A stretch of 64,000 nt of DNA from Acanthosepion lycidas (Eukaryota; Mollusca; Cephalopoda; Sepiida; Sepiidae). Of this stretch, positions 12,501 to 26,100 are shown in pieces (within the stretch, counting starts at the first letter, position 1; each line of letters opens with the position of its first letter). The notes under the pieces were generated by a model. That model did not search any database. It was given only the letters and a program-made list of their open reading frames with translations, and was not told where the DNA came from. The stretch spans positions 124,001-188,000 of the forward strand of contig CAWVQA010000036.1 of the NCBI GenBank assembly GCA_963932145.1, read 5' to 3'. Made by a program: the position numbers and the translations under genes.

Positions 12501-15330
12501 AAAATATTTTTGTGCAGATCTTAGATTACGTCTTTCCCTGTGCATAATGCTAAATTAAGGAAGTAAAATAGAAATATAAATACGAAAAAGAAGAGAAATG
12601 TACAGTGATCACCCATTTTCTGCCCACAATCTTTTTCATGGAAATCCCAGTCATATGAGTCGAGTCCATGCATGCTACTATCACGGTATGTATTTGAAGG
12701 CAAAATATTTTTTTGCAGATTTTAGATTAGGTCTTTCCCTGTCAATAATGCTAATTGAAGGAAGGAAAATATAAATATAAATAGGAAACAGAAGAGAAAT
12801 GTATAGTGATCACCCATTTTCTGCCGACAATCTTTTTCATGAAAATCCCAGTCATATGAGTCGAGTCCATGCATACTACGATCACGGTATGAATTTGAAG
12901 GCAAAATATTTTTTGCAGATCTTAGATTAGGTCTTTCCCCGTCCATAAGGCTAAATTGAGGAAGTAAAATAGAAATATAAATAAGAAACAGAAGAAAAAT
13001 GTACAGTGATCACCCATTTTCTGCCCACAATCTTTTTCATGGAAATCCCAGTCTTATGAGTCGAGTGCATGCATGCTACGATCACGGTATGAATTTGAAG
13101 GCAAAATATTTTTTTGCAGATCTTAGATTAGGTCTTTCCCTGTCCATAATGCTAAATTGAGGAAGTAAAATAGAAATATAAATAAGAAACAAAAAAAAAA
13201 TGTACAGTGATCACCCATTTTCTGCCCACAATCTTTTTCATGGAAATCCCAATCATATGAGTCGAGTCCATGCATGCTACGATCACAATATGAATTTGAC
13301 GTCAAAATATTTTTGTGAAGAATTTAGATTAGGTCTTTCCCTGTCAATAATGCTAATTGAAGGAAGTAAAATATAAATATAAATAGGAAACAGAAGAGAA
13401 ATGTATAGTGATCACCCATTTTCTGCCCACAATCTTTTTCATGGAAATCCCAGTCATATGAGTCGAGTCCATGCATACTACGATCACGGTATGAATTTGA
13501 AGGCAAAATATTTTTGTGCAGATCTTAGATTAGGTCTTTCCCTGTCCATAATGCTAAATTGTGGAGGTTAAATATAAATATAAATAGGAAACAGAAGAGA
13601 AATGTACAGTGATCACCCATTTTCTGGCCACAATTTTTTTCATGGAAATCCGAGTCATATGAGTCGAGTCCATGCATGCTACGATCACGGTATGAATTTT
13701 AAGGCAAAATATGTTTTTGCAGATCTTAGATTAGGTCTTTCACTGTCCATAATGCTAGATTGAGGAAGTAAAATAGAAATATAAATAAGAAACAGAAGAG
13801 AAATGTACAGTGATCACCCATTTTCTGCCCACAATCTTTTTCATGGAAATCCAGTTCATATGAGTCGAGTCCATGCATGCTACGATCACGATATGAATTT
13901 GAAGGCAAAATATTTTTTTGCAGATCTTAGATTAGGTCTTTCCCTCTCCATAATGCTAAATGAAGGAAGTAAAATATAAATATAAATAGGAAACAGAAGA
14001 GAAATGTACAGTGATCACCCATTTTCAGCCGACAATCTTTTTCATGGAAATCCCAGACATATGAGTCGAGTCCATGCATGCTACGATCACGGTATGAATT
14101 TGAAGTCAAAATAAATTTTTGAAGATCTTAGATTAGGTCTTTCCCTGTCCATATGGCTAAATTGAGGAAGTAAAATAGAAATATAAATAGGAAACAGAAG
14201 AGTAATGTACAGTGATCACCCATTTTCTGCTCACATTCTTTTTCACGGAAATCCCAATCAGATGAGTCAAGTCCATTCATGCTATGATCACGGTATGAAT
14301 TTGAAGGCAAAATATTTTTTTGAAGATCTTAGATTAGGTCTTTCCCTGTCCATAATGCTAAATTGAGGAAGTAAAATATAAATATAAATAGGAAACAGAA
14401 GAGAAATGTACAGTGATCACCCATTTTCTGCCCACAATCTTTTTCATGGAAATCCCAGACATATGAGTCGAGTCCATGCATGCTACGATCACGGTATGAA
14501 TTTGAAGGCAAAATATTTTTTTGCAGCACTTAGATTAGGTCTTTCCCTGTCCATAATGCTAAATGAAGGAAGTAAAATAGAAATATAAATAGGAAACAGA
14601 AGAGAAATGTACAGTGATCACCCATTTTCTGCCCACCATCTTTTTCATGGAAATCCCAGTCATATGAGTCGAGTCCATGCATGCTACGATCACCGTATGA
14701 ATTTGAAGGCAAAATATTTTTTTGCAGATCTTAGATTAGGTCTTTCCCTGTCCATAATGCTAAATTGAGGAAGTAAAATATAAATAAAAATAAGAAACAG
14801 AAGAAAAATGTACATTGATCACCCAATTTCCTGCCTACAATCTTTTTCATGGAAAGCCCAGTCATATGAGTCGAGTCCATGCATGCTACGATCACGGTAT
14901 GAATTTGAAGGCAAAATATTTTTTTGCAGATCTTAGATTAGGTCTTTCCCTGTCAATAATGCTAAATTGAGGAGGTAAAATAGAAATATAAATAGGAAAC
15001 AGAAGAGAAATGTACTGCGTTCACCCATTTTCTGCCCACAATCTTTTTCATGGAAATCCCAGTCATAAGAGTCGAGTCCATGTATGCTACGATCACGGTA
15101 TGAATTTGAAGGCAAAATATTTTTTGCAGATCTTAGATTAGGTCTTTCCCTGTCCATAATGCTAAATTTAGGTAGTAAAATAGAAATATAAATAAAAAAC
15201 AGAAAAAAAAAGTACAGTGATCCCACATTTTCTGCCCACAATCTTTTTCATGGAAATCCCAGTCATATGAGTCGAGTCCATACATGCTACGATCACGGTA
15301 TGAATTTAAAAGCAAAATATTTTTTTGCAG
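12501..15330 (+). repeat. Type III satellite domain with a local 3-monomer period
   Basis: About 14 monomers carry TTGAGGAAG or AAATGAAGGAAG, a T7 tract before GCAG and CTGCCCAC. The variant CTGTCAATAATGCTAATTG occurs at about 12,741 and 13,343, and their neighbours at about 13,123 and 13,726 also resemble each other, giving a 602-603-bp (3-monomer) period over 12,720-13,930. A-rich slippage is seen at about 13,188-13,200 (AAACAAAAAAAAAATG) and 15,195-15,211. Confidence 0.75.
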
Positions 15331-15339
15331 AGCTTAGAT

Positions 15340-15670
15340 TAGGTCTTTCCCTGTCCATAATACTAAATTAAGGAAGTTAAATATAAATATAAATAGGAAA
15401 CGGAAGAGAAATGTACAGTGATCACACATTTACTGCCCACAATCTTTTTCATGGACATCCCAGTCATATGAGTTGTGTCCATACATGCTACGATCATGGT
15501 ATCAATTTGAAAGCAAAATATTTTTTTGCAGAGCTTAGATTTGGTCTTTCCCTGTCCATAATGCTAAATGAAGGAAGTAAGATAAAAATATAAATAGGAA
15601 ACAGAAGAGAAATGTACAGTGATCACCCATTTTCTGCCCACAATCTTTTTCATGGAATTCCCAGTCATAT
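15340..15670 (+). repeat. Segment of a 3-monomer duplication, copy 1
   Basis: A stretch of about 330 bp is repeated without visible change at 15,943-16,273, an offset of 603 bp (three monomers). Shared private variants are CATAATACTAAATTAAGG, CGGAAGAG, CACACATTTACTGCC, CATGGACATCCC, GAGTTGTGTCCATAC, ATCATGGTATCAATTTG and GGAAGTAAGATAAAAATAT. Confidence 0.9.
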
Positions 15671-15942
15671 GAGTCGAGTCCATACATGCTACGATCACGG
15701 TATGAATTTAAAAGCAAAATATTTTTTTGCAGAGCTTAGATTAGGTCTTTCCCTGTCCATAATGCTAAATTGAGGAAGTAAAATATAAATATAAATAAGA
15801 AACAGAAGAAAAATGTACAGTGATCACCGATTTTCTGCCCACAATCTTTTTCATGGAAATCCCAGTCATATGAGTCGAGTCCATGCATGCTACGATCACG
15901 GTATGAATTTGAAAGCAAAATATTTTTTTGCTGATGTTAGAT

Positions 15943-16273
15943 TAGGTCTTTCCCTGTCCATAATACTAAATTAAGGAAGTTAAATATAAATATAAATAGG
16001 AAACGGAAGAGAAATGTACAGTGATCACACATTTACTGCCCACAATCTTTTTCATGGACATCCCAGTCATATGAGTTGTGTCCATACATGCTACGATCAT
16101 GGTATCAATTTGAAAGCAAAATATTTTTTTGCAGAGCTTAGATTTGGTCTTTCCCTGTCCATAATGCTAAATGAAGGAAGTAAGATAAAAATATAAATAG
16201 GAAACAGAAGAGAAATGTACAGTGATCACCCATTTTCTGCCCACAATCTTTTTCATGGAATTCCCAGTCATAT
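15943..16273 (+). repeat. Segment of a 3-monomer duplication, copy 2
   Basis: This is the second copy of the segment at 15,340-15,670. The sequences diverge just outside it: the right flank reads GAGTCCATGCATGC here but GAGTCCATACATGC after copy 1, and the left flank reads TTGCTGATGTTAG here but TTGCAGAGCTTAG before copy 1. Confidence 0.9.
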
Positions 16274-17911
16274 GAGTCGAGTCCATGCATGCTACGATCA
16301 CGGTATGAATTTGAAGGCAAAATATTTTTTTGCAGATCTTAGATTAGGTCTTTCCCTGTTCATAATGCTAAATTGAGAAGGTAAAATATAAATATAAATA
16401 GGAAACAGAAGAGAAATGTACAGTGATCACCGATTTTCTGCCCACAATCTTTTTCATGGAAATCCCAGTCATATGAGTCGAGTCCATGCATGCTACGAGC
16501 ACGGTATGAATTTGAAAGCAAAATATTTTTTTGCAGAGCTTAGATTAGGCCTTTCCCTGTCCATAATGCAAAATGAAGGAAGTAAAATAGAAATATAAAT
16601 AGGAAATAGTAGAGACATATACAGTGATCACCCATTTTCTGCCCACAATCTTTTACATGGAAATCCGAGTCATATGAGTCCAGTCCATACATGCTACGAT
16701 CACGGTATGAAATTGATGGCAAACTATTTTTTTGCAGATCTTCGATTAAGTCTTTCCCTGTCCATAATGCTAAATTGAGGAGGTAAAATAGAAATATAAA
16801 TAGGAAACAGAAGAGAAAGGTACAGTGATCACCCATTTTCTGCCCACCATCTTTTTCATGGAAATCCCAGTCATATGTGTCGAGTCCATGCATGCTACGA
16901 TCACGGTATGAATTTGAAGGCAAAATATTTTTGTGCAGATCTTAGATTAGGTCTTTCCCTGTCCATAATGCTAAATTGAGGAGGTAAAATAGAAATATAA
17001 ATAGGAAACAGATGAGAAATGTACAGTGATCATCCATTTTCGGCCCACAATCTTTTCCATGGAAATCCCAGTCATATGAGTCGAGTCCATGCATGCTACG
17101 ATCACGGTATGAATTTGAAGGCAAAATATTTTTGTGCAGAGCTTAGATTAGGTCTTTCACTGTCGATAATGCTAAATTGAGGAGGTAAAATAGAAATATA
17201 AATAGGAAACAGAAGAGAAATGTACAGTGATCACCCATTTTGTGACCACAATCTTTTTCATGGAAATCCCAGTCATATGAGTCGAGTCCATGCATGCTAC
17301 GAACACGGTATGAATTTGAAGGCAAAATATTTTTGTGCCGATCTTAGATGAGGTCTTTCCCTGTCCATAATGCTAAATTGAGGAGGTAAAATAGAAATAT
17401 AAATAGGAAACAGAAGAGAAATGTACAGTGATCACCCATTTTGTGACCACAATCTTTTTCATGGGAATCCCAGTCATATGAGTCGAGTCCATGCATGCTA
17501 CGATCACGGTATGAATTTGAAGGCAAAATATTTTCGGCAGATCTTAGATTAGATCTTTCCCTGTCCATAATGCTAAATTGAGGAGGTAAAATATAAATAT
17601 AAATAGGAAACAGAAGAGAAATGTACAGTGATCACCCGTTTTCGGCCCACAAAGTTTTTCATGGAAATCCCAGGGATATGAGTCGAGTCCATGCATGCTA
17701 CGATCACGGTATGAATTTGAGGGCAAAATATTTTTGTGCAGATAATAGATTAGGTCTTTCCCTGTCCATAATGCTAAATTGAGGAGGTAAAAGAGAAATG
17801 TACAGTGATCACCCATTTTCGGCCCACAATCTTTTCCATGGAAATCCCAGTCATATGAGTCGAGTCCATGCATGCTACGATCACGGTATGAATTTGAAGG
17901 CAAAATATTTT
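16274..17911 (+). repeat. Transition from type III to type II monomers, with one short monomer
   Basis: About eight monomers. GTGCAG and CGGCCCAC or GTGACCAC become dominant from about 16,930. The monomer around 17,785 lacks 24 bp: GGTAAA joins directly to AGAGAAATG, missing the usual ATAGAAATATAAATAGG and the following AAACAG segment. The next monomer is consequently displaced by 24 bp. Confidence 0.85.
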
Positions 17912-20119
17912 TGTGCCGATATTAGATGAGGTCTTTCCCTGTCCATAATGCTAAATTTAGGAGGTAAAATAGAAATATAAATAGGAAACAGAAGAGAAAT
18001 GTACAGTGATCACCCATTTTGTGACCAAAATCTTTTTCATGGGAATCCCAGTCATATGAGTCGAGTCCATGCATGCTATAATCACGGTATGAATTTGAAG
18101 GTAAAATATTTTCGTGCCGATATTAGATTAGGTCTTTCCCTGTCCATAATGCTAAATTGCGGAGGTAAAATATAAATATAAATAGGAAACAGAAGAGAAA
18201 TGTACAGTGATCACCCATTTTCGGCCCACAATCTTTTTCATGGTAATCCCAGTCATATGAGTCGAGTCCATGCATGCTACGATCACGGTATGAATTTGAA
18301 GGCAAAATATTTTTGTGCAGATCTTAGATTAGGTCTTGCCCTCTCCATAATTCTAAATTGAGGAGGTAAAAAAGAAATATAAATAAAAAACAGAAGAGAA
18401 ATGTACAGTGATCACCCATTTTCGGCCCACAATCTTTTTCATGGAAATCCCAGTCATATGAGTCGAGTACATGCATGCTACGATCACGGTATGTATTTGA
18501 ATGCAAAATATTTTTATGCAGATCTTAGATTAGGTCTTTCCCTGTCCATAATGCTAAATTGAGGAGGTAAAATAGATATATAAACAGGAAACAGAAGAGA
18601 AAGGTACAGTGATTACCCATTTTCGGCCAAAAATGTTTTTCATGGAAATCCCAGTCATATGAGTCGAGTACATGCATGCTACGGTCACGGTATGAATTTG
18701 AGGGCAAAATATTTTTGTGCAGAGCTTAGATTAGGTCTTTCCCTAGCCATAATGCTAAATTGAGGAGGTAAAATAGAAATATGAATAGGAAACAGAAGAG
18801 AAATGTATAGTGATCACCCATTTTCGGCCAACAATCTTTTTCATGGAAATCCCAGTCATATGAGTCCAGTCCATGCATGCATGATCACGGTATGAATTTG
18901 AAGGCAAAACATTTTTGTGCAGATTTTAGATTATGTCTTTCCCTGTCCATAATGCTAAATTGAGAAGGTAAAATTGAATTATAAATTGGAAACAGAAGAC
19001 AAATGTACAGTGATCACCCATTTTCGGCCCACAATCTTTTTCATGGAAATCCCAGTCATATGAGTTGAGACCATGCATCCTACGATCACGGTATGAATTT
19101 GAAGGCTAAATATTTTAGTGCAGATTTTGGATTAGTCTTTCCCTGTCCAGAATGCTAAATTGAGGAGGTAAAATAGAAATTTAAATAGGAAACAGAAGAG
19201 AAATGTACAGTGATCCCCCATTTTCGGCCCACAATCTTTTTCATGGAAATCCCAGTCATATGAGTCGAGTAAATGCATGCTACGATAACGGTATGAATTT
19301 GAAGGCAAAATATTTTCGTGCAGATTTTAGATTAGGTCTTTCCCTGTCCATAATGCTAAATTCAGGAGGTAAAATATAAATATAAATAGGAAACAGAAGA
19401 GAAATGTACAGTGATCACCCATTTTCGGCCCACAAAGTTTGTCATGGAAATCCCAGGCATATGTGTCAAGTCCATGCATGCTACGATCACGGTATGAATT
19501 TGAAGGCAAAATATTTTTGTGCAGAGCTTAGATTAGGTCTTTCACTGGCGATAATGCTAAATTGAGGAGGTAAAATAGAAATATAAATAGGAAACAGAAG
19601 AGAAATGTACAGTGATCACCCATTTTGTGACCACAATCTTTTTCATGGAAATCCCAGTCATATGAGTCGAGTCCATGCATGCTACGATCACGGTATGAAT
19701 TTGAAGGCAAAATATTTTTGTGCAGATCTTGATTAGGTCTTTCCCTGTCCATAATGCTAAATTGAGGAGGTAAAATAGAAATATAAATAGGAAACAGAAG
19801 AGATATGTACAGTGATCACCCATTTTCGGCCCACAATCATTTTCATGGTAATCCCAGTCATATGAGTCGAGTCCATGCATGCTACGATCACGGTATGAAT
19901 TGGAAGGCAAAATATTTTTGTGCAGATTTTAGAATAGGTCTTTCCCTGTCCATAATGCTAAATTGAGGAGGTAAAATAGAAATATAAATAGGAAACAGAA
20001 GAGAAATGTACAGCGATATCCCATTTTCGGCCCACAATCTTTTTCATGGAAATCCCAGTCATATGAGTCGAGTCCATGCATGCTACGATCACGGTATGAA
20101 TTTGAAGGCAAAATATTTT
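17912..20119 (+). repeat. Higher-order repeat, 11 monomers (2,208 bp), copy 1
   Basis: Eleven consecutive monomers are repeated 2,208-2,209 bp downstream. Tags in order are GTGCCGATATTAGATGAGG with GTGACCAAAATC, TTAGGTCTTGCCCTCTCC with AAAAAACAG, GCCAAAAATGTTTTTC, CCATGCATGCATGATCACGG (about 18,870), GATTTTGGATTAGTC, CACAAAGTTTGTCATGG, CTTTCACTGGCGATAATG and CAGCGATATCCC. Differences between the copies are few and scattered. Confidence 0.95.
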
Positions 20120-22328
20120 TGTGCCGATATTAGATGAGGTCTTTCCCTGTCCATAATGCTAAATTTAGGAGGTAAAATAGAAATATAAATAGGAAACAGA
20201 AGAGAAATGTACAGTGATCACCCATTTTGTGACCAAAATCTTTTTCATGGGAATCCCAGTCATATGAGTCGAGTCCATGCATGCTATAATCACGGTATGA
20301 ATTTGAAGGCAAAATATTTTTGTGCCGATATTAGATTAGGTCTTTCCCTGTCCATAATGCTAAATTGCGGAGGTAAAATAGAAATATAAATAGGAAACAG
20401 AAGAGAAATGTACAGTGATCACCCATTTTCGGCCCACAATCTTTTTCATGGTAATCCCAGTCATATGAGTCGAGTCCATGCATGCTACGATCACGGTATG
20501 AATTTGAAGGCAAAATATTTTTGTGCAGATCTTAGATTAGGTCTTGCCCTCTCCATAATTCTAAATTGAGGAGGTAAAAAAGAAATATGAATAAAAAACA
20601 GAAGAGAAATGTACAGTGATCACCCATTTTCGGCCCACAATCTTTTTCATGGAAATCCCAGTCATATGAGTCGAGTACATGCATGCTACGATCACGGTAT
20701 GTATTTGAAGGCAAAATATTTTTGTGCAGATCTTAGATTAGGTCTTTCCCTGTCCATAATGCTAAATTGAGGAGGTAAAATAGAAATATAAACAGGAAAC
20801 AGAAGAGAAAGGTACAGTGATTACCCATTTTCGGCCAAAAATGTTTTTCATGGAAATCCCAGTCATATGAGTCGAGTACATGCATGCTACGGTCACGGTA
20901 TGAATTTGAGGGCAAAATATTTTTGTGCAGAGCTTAGATTAGGTCTTTCCCTAGCCATAATGCTAAATTGAGGAGGCAAAATAGAAATATGAATAGGAAA
21001 CAGAAGAGAAATGTATAGTGATCATCCATTTTCGGCCAACAATCTTTTTCATGGAAATCCCAGTCATATGAGTCCAGTCCATGCATGCATGATCACGGTA
21101 TGAATTTGAAGGCAAAACATTTTTGTGCAGATTTTAGATTATGTCTTTCCCTGTCCATAATGCTAAATTGAGAAGGTAAAATTGAATTATAAATTGGAAA
21201 CAGAAGACAAATGTACAGTGATCACCCATTTTCGGCCCACAATCTTTTTCATGGAAATCCCAGTCATATGAGTTGAGACCATGCATCCTACGATCACGGT
21301 ATGAATTTGAAGGCTAAATATTTTAGTGCAGATTTTGGATTAGTCTTTCCCTGTCCAGAATGCTAAATTGAGGAGGTAAAATAGAAATTTAAATAGGAAA
21401 CAGAAGAGAAATGTACAGTGATCCCCCATTTTCGGCCCACAATCTTTTTCATGGAAATCCCAGTCATATGAGTCGAGTAAATGCATGCTACGATCACGGT
21501 ATGAATTTGAAGGCAAAATATTTTCGTGCAGATTTTAGATTAGGTCTTTCCCTGTCCATAATGCTAAATTCAGGAGGTAAAATATAAATATAAATAGGAA
21601 AAAGAAGAGAAATGTACAGTGATCACCCATTTTCGCCCCACAAAGTTTTTCATGGAAATCCCAGGCATATGTGTCAAGTCCATGCATGCTACGATCACGG
21701 TATGAATTTTGAAGGCAAAATATTTTTGTGCAGAGCTTAGATTAGGTCTTTCACTGGCGATAATGCTAAATTGAGGAGGTAAAATAGAAATATAAATAGG
21801 AAACAGAAGAGAAATGTACAGTGATCACCCATTTTGTGACCACAAACTTTTTCATGGAAATCCCAGTCATATGAGTCGAGTCCATGCATGCTACGATCAC
21901 GGTATGAATTTGAAGGCAAAATATTTTTGTGCAGATCTTGATTAGGTCTTTCCCTGTCCATAATGCTAAATTGAGGAGGTAAAATAGAAATATAAATAGG
22001 AAACAGAAGAGATATGTACAGTGATCACCCATTTTCGGCCCACAATCTTTTTCATGGTAATCCCAGTCATATGAGTCGAGTCCATGCATGCTACGATCAC
22101 GGTATGAATTGGAAGGCAAAATATTTTTGTGCAGATTTTAGAATAGGTCTTTCCCTGTCCATAATGCTAAATTGAGGAGGTAAAATAGAAATATAAATAG
22201 GAAACAGAAGAGAAATGTACAGCGATATCCCATTTTCGGCCCACAATCTTTTTCATGGAAATCCCAGTCATATGAGTCGAGTCCATGCATGCTACAATCA
22301 CAGTATGAATTTGAAGGCAAAATATTTT
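20120..22328 (+). repeat. Higher-order repeat, 11 monomers, copy 2
   Basis: This copy has the same eleven monomers in the same order as 17,912-20,119. Copy-specific changes include an extra T at about 21,709 (GAATTTTGAAGG) and CATCCATTTTCGGCC at about 21,023. It ends near 22,328, where GTGCAGATTTTAGATTAGG replaces the GTGCCGATATTAG that would open a further copy. Confidence 0.95.
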
Positions 22329-23130
22329 TGTGCAGATTTTAGATTAGGTTTTTCCCTGTCCATAATGCTAAATTGAGGAGGTAAAATAGAAATATCAATA
22401 GGAAACAGAAGAGATATGTACAGTGATCACCCATTTTCGGCCCACAATCTTTTTCATGGTAATGCCAGTGATATGAGTAGAGTCCATGCATGCTACGATC
22501 ACGGTATGAATTTGAAGGCAAAATATTTTTGTGCAGATCTTAGATTAGGTCTTGCCCTCTCCATAATTCTAAATTGAGGAGGTAAAAAAGAAATATAAAT
22601 AAAAAACAGAAGAGAAATGTACAGTGATCACCCATTTTCGGCCCACAATCTTTTTCATGGAAATCCCAGTCATATGAGTCGAGTCCATGCATGCTACGAT
22701 CACGGTATGAATTTGAAGGCAAAATATTTTTGTGCAGATTTCAGATTAGGTCTTTCACTGGTGATAATGCTAAATTGAGGAGGTAAAATAGAAATATAAA
22801 TAGGAAACAGAAGAGAAATGTACAGTGATCACCCATTTTGTGACCACAATCTTTTTCATGGAAATCCCAGTCATATGAGTCGAGTCCATGCATGCTACAA
22901 TCACGGTATGAATTTGAAGGCAAAATATTTTTGTGCAGATCTTAGATTAGGTCTTTCCCTGTCCATAATGCTAAATTGAGGAGGTAAAATATAAATATAA
23001 ATAGGAAACAGAAGAGATATGTACAGTGATCACCCATTTTCGGCCCACAATCTTTTTCATGGTAATCCCAGTCATATGAGTCGAGTCCATCCATGCTACG
23101 ATCACGGTATGAATTTGAAGGCAAAATATT
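22329..23130 (+). repeat. Partial, scrambled third copy of the 11-mer
   Basis: Four monomers are derived from non-adjacent positions of the 11-mer. The first (22,339) resembles unit 10 (GATATGTACAG, CATGGTAAT). The second (22,540) is unit 3 (CTTGCCCTCTCC, AAAAAACAG). The third (22,741) is unit 9 (CTTTCACTGGTGATAATG, TTGTGACCACAATC). The fourth (22,942) is again unit 10-like. Unit order is 10', 3, 9, 10 instead of 1-11, which indicates two or more in-register deletions. Confidence 0.8.
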
Positions 23131-26100
23131 TTCGTGCAGATTTCAGATTAGGTCTTTCCCTGTCCATAATGCTAAATTGAGGAGGTAAAATATAAATATA
23201 AATAGGAAACAGAAGAGATATTACAGTGATCACCCATTTTGTGCCCACTACCTTTTTCATGGAAATCCCAGTCATATAAGCTGAGTCCATGCATGATACG
23301 ATCACGGTATGAATTTGAAGGCAAAATGTTTTTGTGCAGATCTTAGATTAGGTCTTTCCCTGTCCATAATGATAAATTGAGGAGGTAAAATAGAAATAGG
23401 AAACAGAAGAGAAATGTACAGTGATCCCCCATTTTCGGCCCACAATCTTTTTTATGGAAATCCCAGTCATATGAGTCGAGTCCATGCATGATACGATCAC
23501 GGTATGAATTTGAAGGCAAAATGTTTTTGTGCAGATCTTAGATTAGGTCTTTCCCTGGCCATAATGCTAAATTGAGGAGGTAAAATATAAATATAAATAG
23601 GAAACAGTAGAGAAATGTACAGTGATCACGCATTTTCGGCCCACAATCTTTTTCATAGAAATCCCAGTGATATGAGTCGAGTCCATGCATGCTACGATCA
23701 CGGTATGAATTTGAAGGAAAAATATTTTTGTGCAGATCTTAGATTAGGTCTTTACCTGGCCATAATGCTAAATTGAGGAGGTAAAATATAAATATAAATA
23801 GGAAACAGTAGAGAAATGTACAGTGATCACCCATTTTCGGCCCACAATCTTTTTCATGGAAATCCCAGTCATATGAGTCGAGTCCATGCATGCTACGATC
23901 ACGGTATGAATTTGGAGGCAAAATATTTTGTGCAGATTTTAGATTAGGTCTTTCCCTGTCCATAATGCTAAATTGAGGAGGTAAAATAGAAATATCAATA
24001 GAAAACAGTAGAGAAATGTACAGTGATCACCCATTTTCGGCCCACAATCTTTTTCATGGAAATCCTAGTCATATGACTTGAGTCCATGCATGCTACGATC
24101 ACGGTATGAATTTGAAGGCAAAATATTTTTGTGCAGATTTTAGATTAGTTCTTTCCCTGTCCATAATGCTGAATTTAGGAGGTAAAATATAAATAGGAAA
24201 CAGAAGAGAAATGTACAGTGATCACCTATTTTCGGCCCACAATCTTTTTCATGGAAATCCCAGTCATATCAGTTGAGTCCATGCATGCTACGATCTCGGT
24301 ATGAATTTGAAGGCAAAATGTTTTTGTGCAGATCTTAGATTAGGTCTTTACCTGGCCATAATGCTAAATTCAGGAGGTAAAATATAAATATAAATAGGAA
24401 ACAGTAGAGAAATGTACAGTGATCACCCATTTTCGGCCCACAATCTTTTTCATGGAAATCCCAGTCATATGAGTCGAGTCCATGCATGCTACGATCACGG
24501 TATGAATTTGAAGGCAAAATATTTTTGTGCAGATCTTAGATTAGGTCTTTACCTGGCCATAATGCTAAATTGAGGAGGTAAAATATAAATATAAATAGGA
24601 AACAGTAGAGAAATGTACAGTGATCACCCATTTTCGGCCCACAATCTTTTTCATGGAAATCCCAGTCATATGAGTCGAGTCCATGCATGCTACGATCACG
24701 GTATGAATTTGAAGGCAAAATATTTTTGTGCAGATTTTAGATTAGGTCTTTCCCTGTCCATAATGCTAAATTGAGGAGGTAAAATAGAAATATAAATAGG
24801 AAACAGAAGAGAAATGTACAGTGATCACCCATTTTCGGCCCACAATCTTTTACATGGAAATCCCAGTCATATGAGTCCAGTCCATGCATGCTACAATCAC
24901 GGTATGAATTTGAAGGCATAATATTTTCGTGCAGATTTTAGATTAGGTCTTTCCCTCTCCATAATGCTAAATTGAGGAGGCAAAATAGAAATATGAATAC
25001 GAAACAGAACAGAAATGTACAGTGATCACCCATTTTTGGCCCACAATCTTTTTCATGGAAATCCCAGTCATATGAGTCGAGTCCATGCATTCTACGCTCA
25101 CGGTATGAATTTGAAGGCAAAATATTTTTGTGCAGATCTTAGATTAGGTCTTTCCCTGTCTATAATGCTAAATTAAGGAGGTAATATATAAATATAAATA
25201 GGAAACAGAATAGAAATGTACAGTGATATCCCATTTTCGGCCCACAATCTTTTTCATGGAAATCCCAGTCATATGAGTCGAGTCCATGCATGCTACGATC
25301 ACGGTATGAATTTGAAGGCAAAATATTTTTGTGCAGATTTTAGATTAGGTCTTTCCCTGTCCATAATGCTAAATTGAGGAGGTAAAATAGAAATATAAAT
25401 AGGAAACAGAAGAGAAATTTACAGCGATCTCCCATTTTCGGCCCACAATCTTTTTCATGGAAATCCCAGTCATATGAGTCGAGTCCATGCATGCTACGAT
25501 CACGGTATGAATTTGAAGGCAAAATATTTTTGTGCAGATTTTAGATTAGGTCTTTCCCAGTCCATAATGCTAAATTGAGGAGGTAAAATATAAATATAAA
25601 TAGGAAACAGAAGAGAAATGTTCATTGATCACCCATTTTCGGCCCAAAATCTTTTTCATGGAAATCCCAGTCATATGAGTCGCGTCCATGCATGCTACGA
25701 TCACGGTATGAATTTGAAGGCAAAATATTTTTGTGCAGAGCTTAGATTAGGTCTTTCCCTGTCCATAATGCTAAATTGAGGAGGTAAAATATAAATATAA
25801 ATAGGAAACAGAAGAGAAATGTACAGTGATCACCCATTTTCGGCACACAATCTTTTTCATGGAAATCCCAGTCATATGAGTCGAGTCCATGCATGCTACG
25901 ATCACGGTATATATTTGAAGGCAAAAGATTTTTGTGTAGATTTCAGATTAGGTTTTTCCCTGTCCATAATGCTAAATTGAGGAGGTAAAATAGAAATATA
26001 AATAGGAAACAGAAGAGAAATGTACAGTGATCACCCATTTTCGGCCCACAAACTTTTAAATGGAAATCCCAGTCATATGAGTCGCGTCCATGCATGCTAC

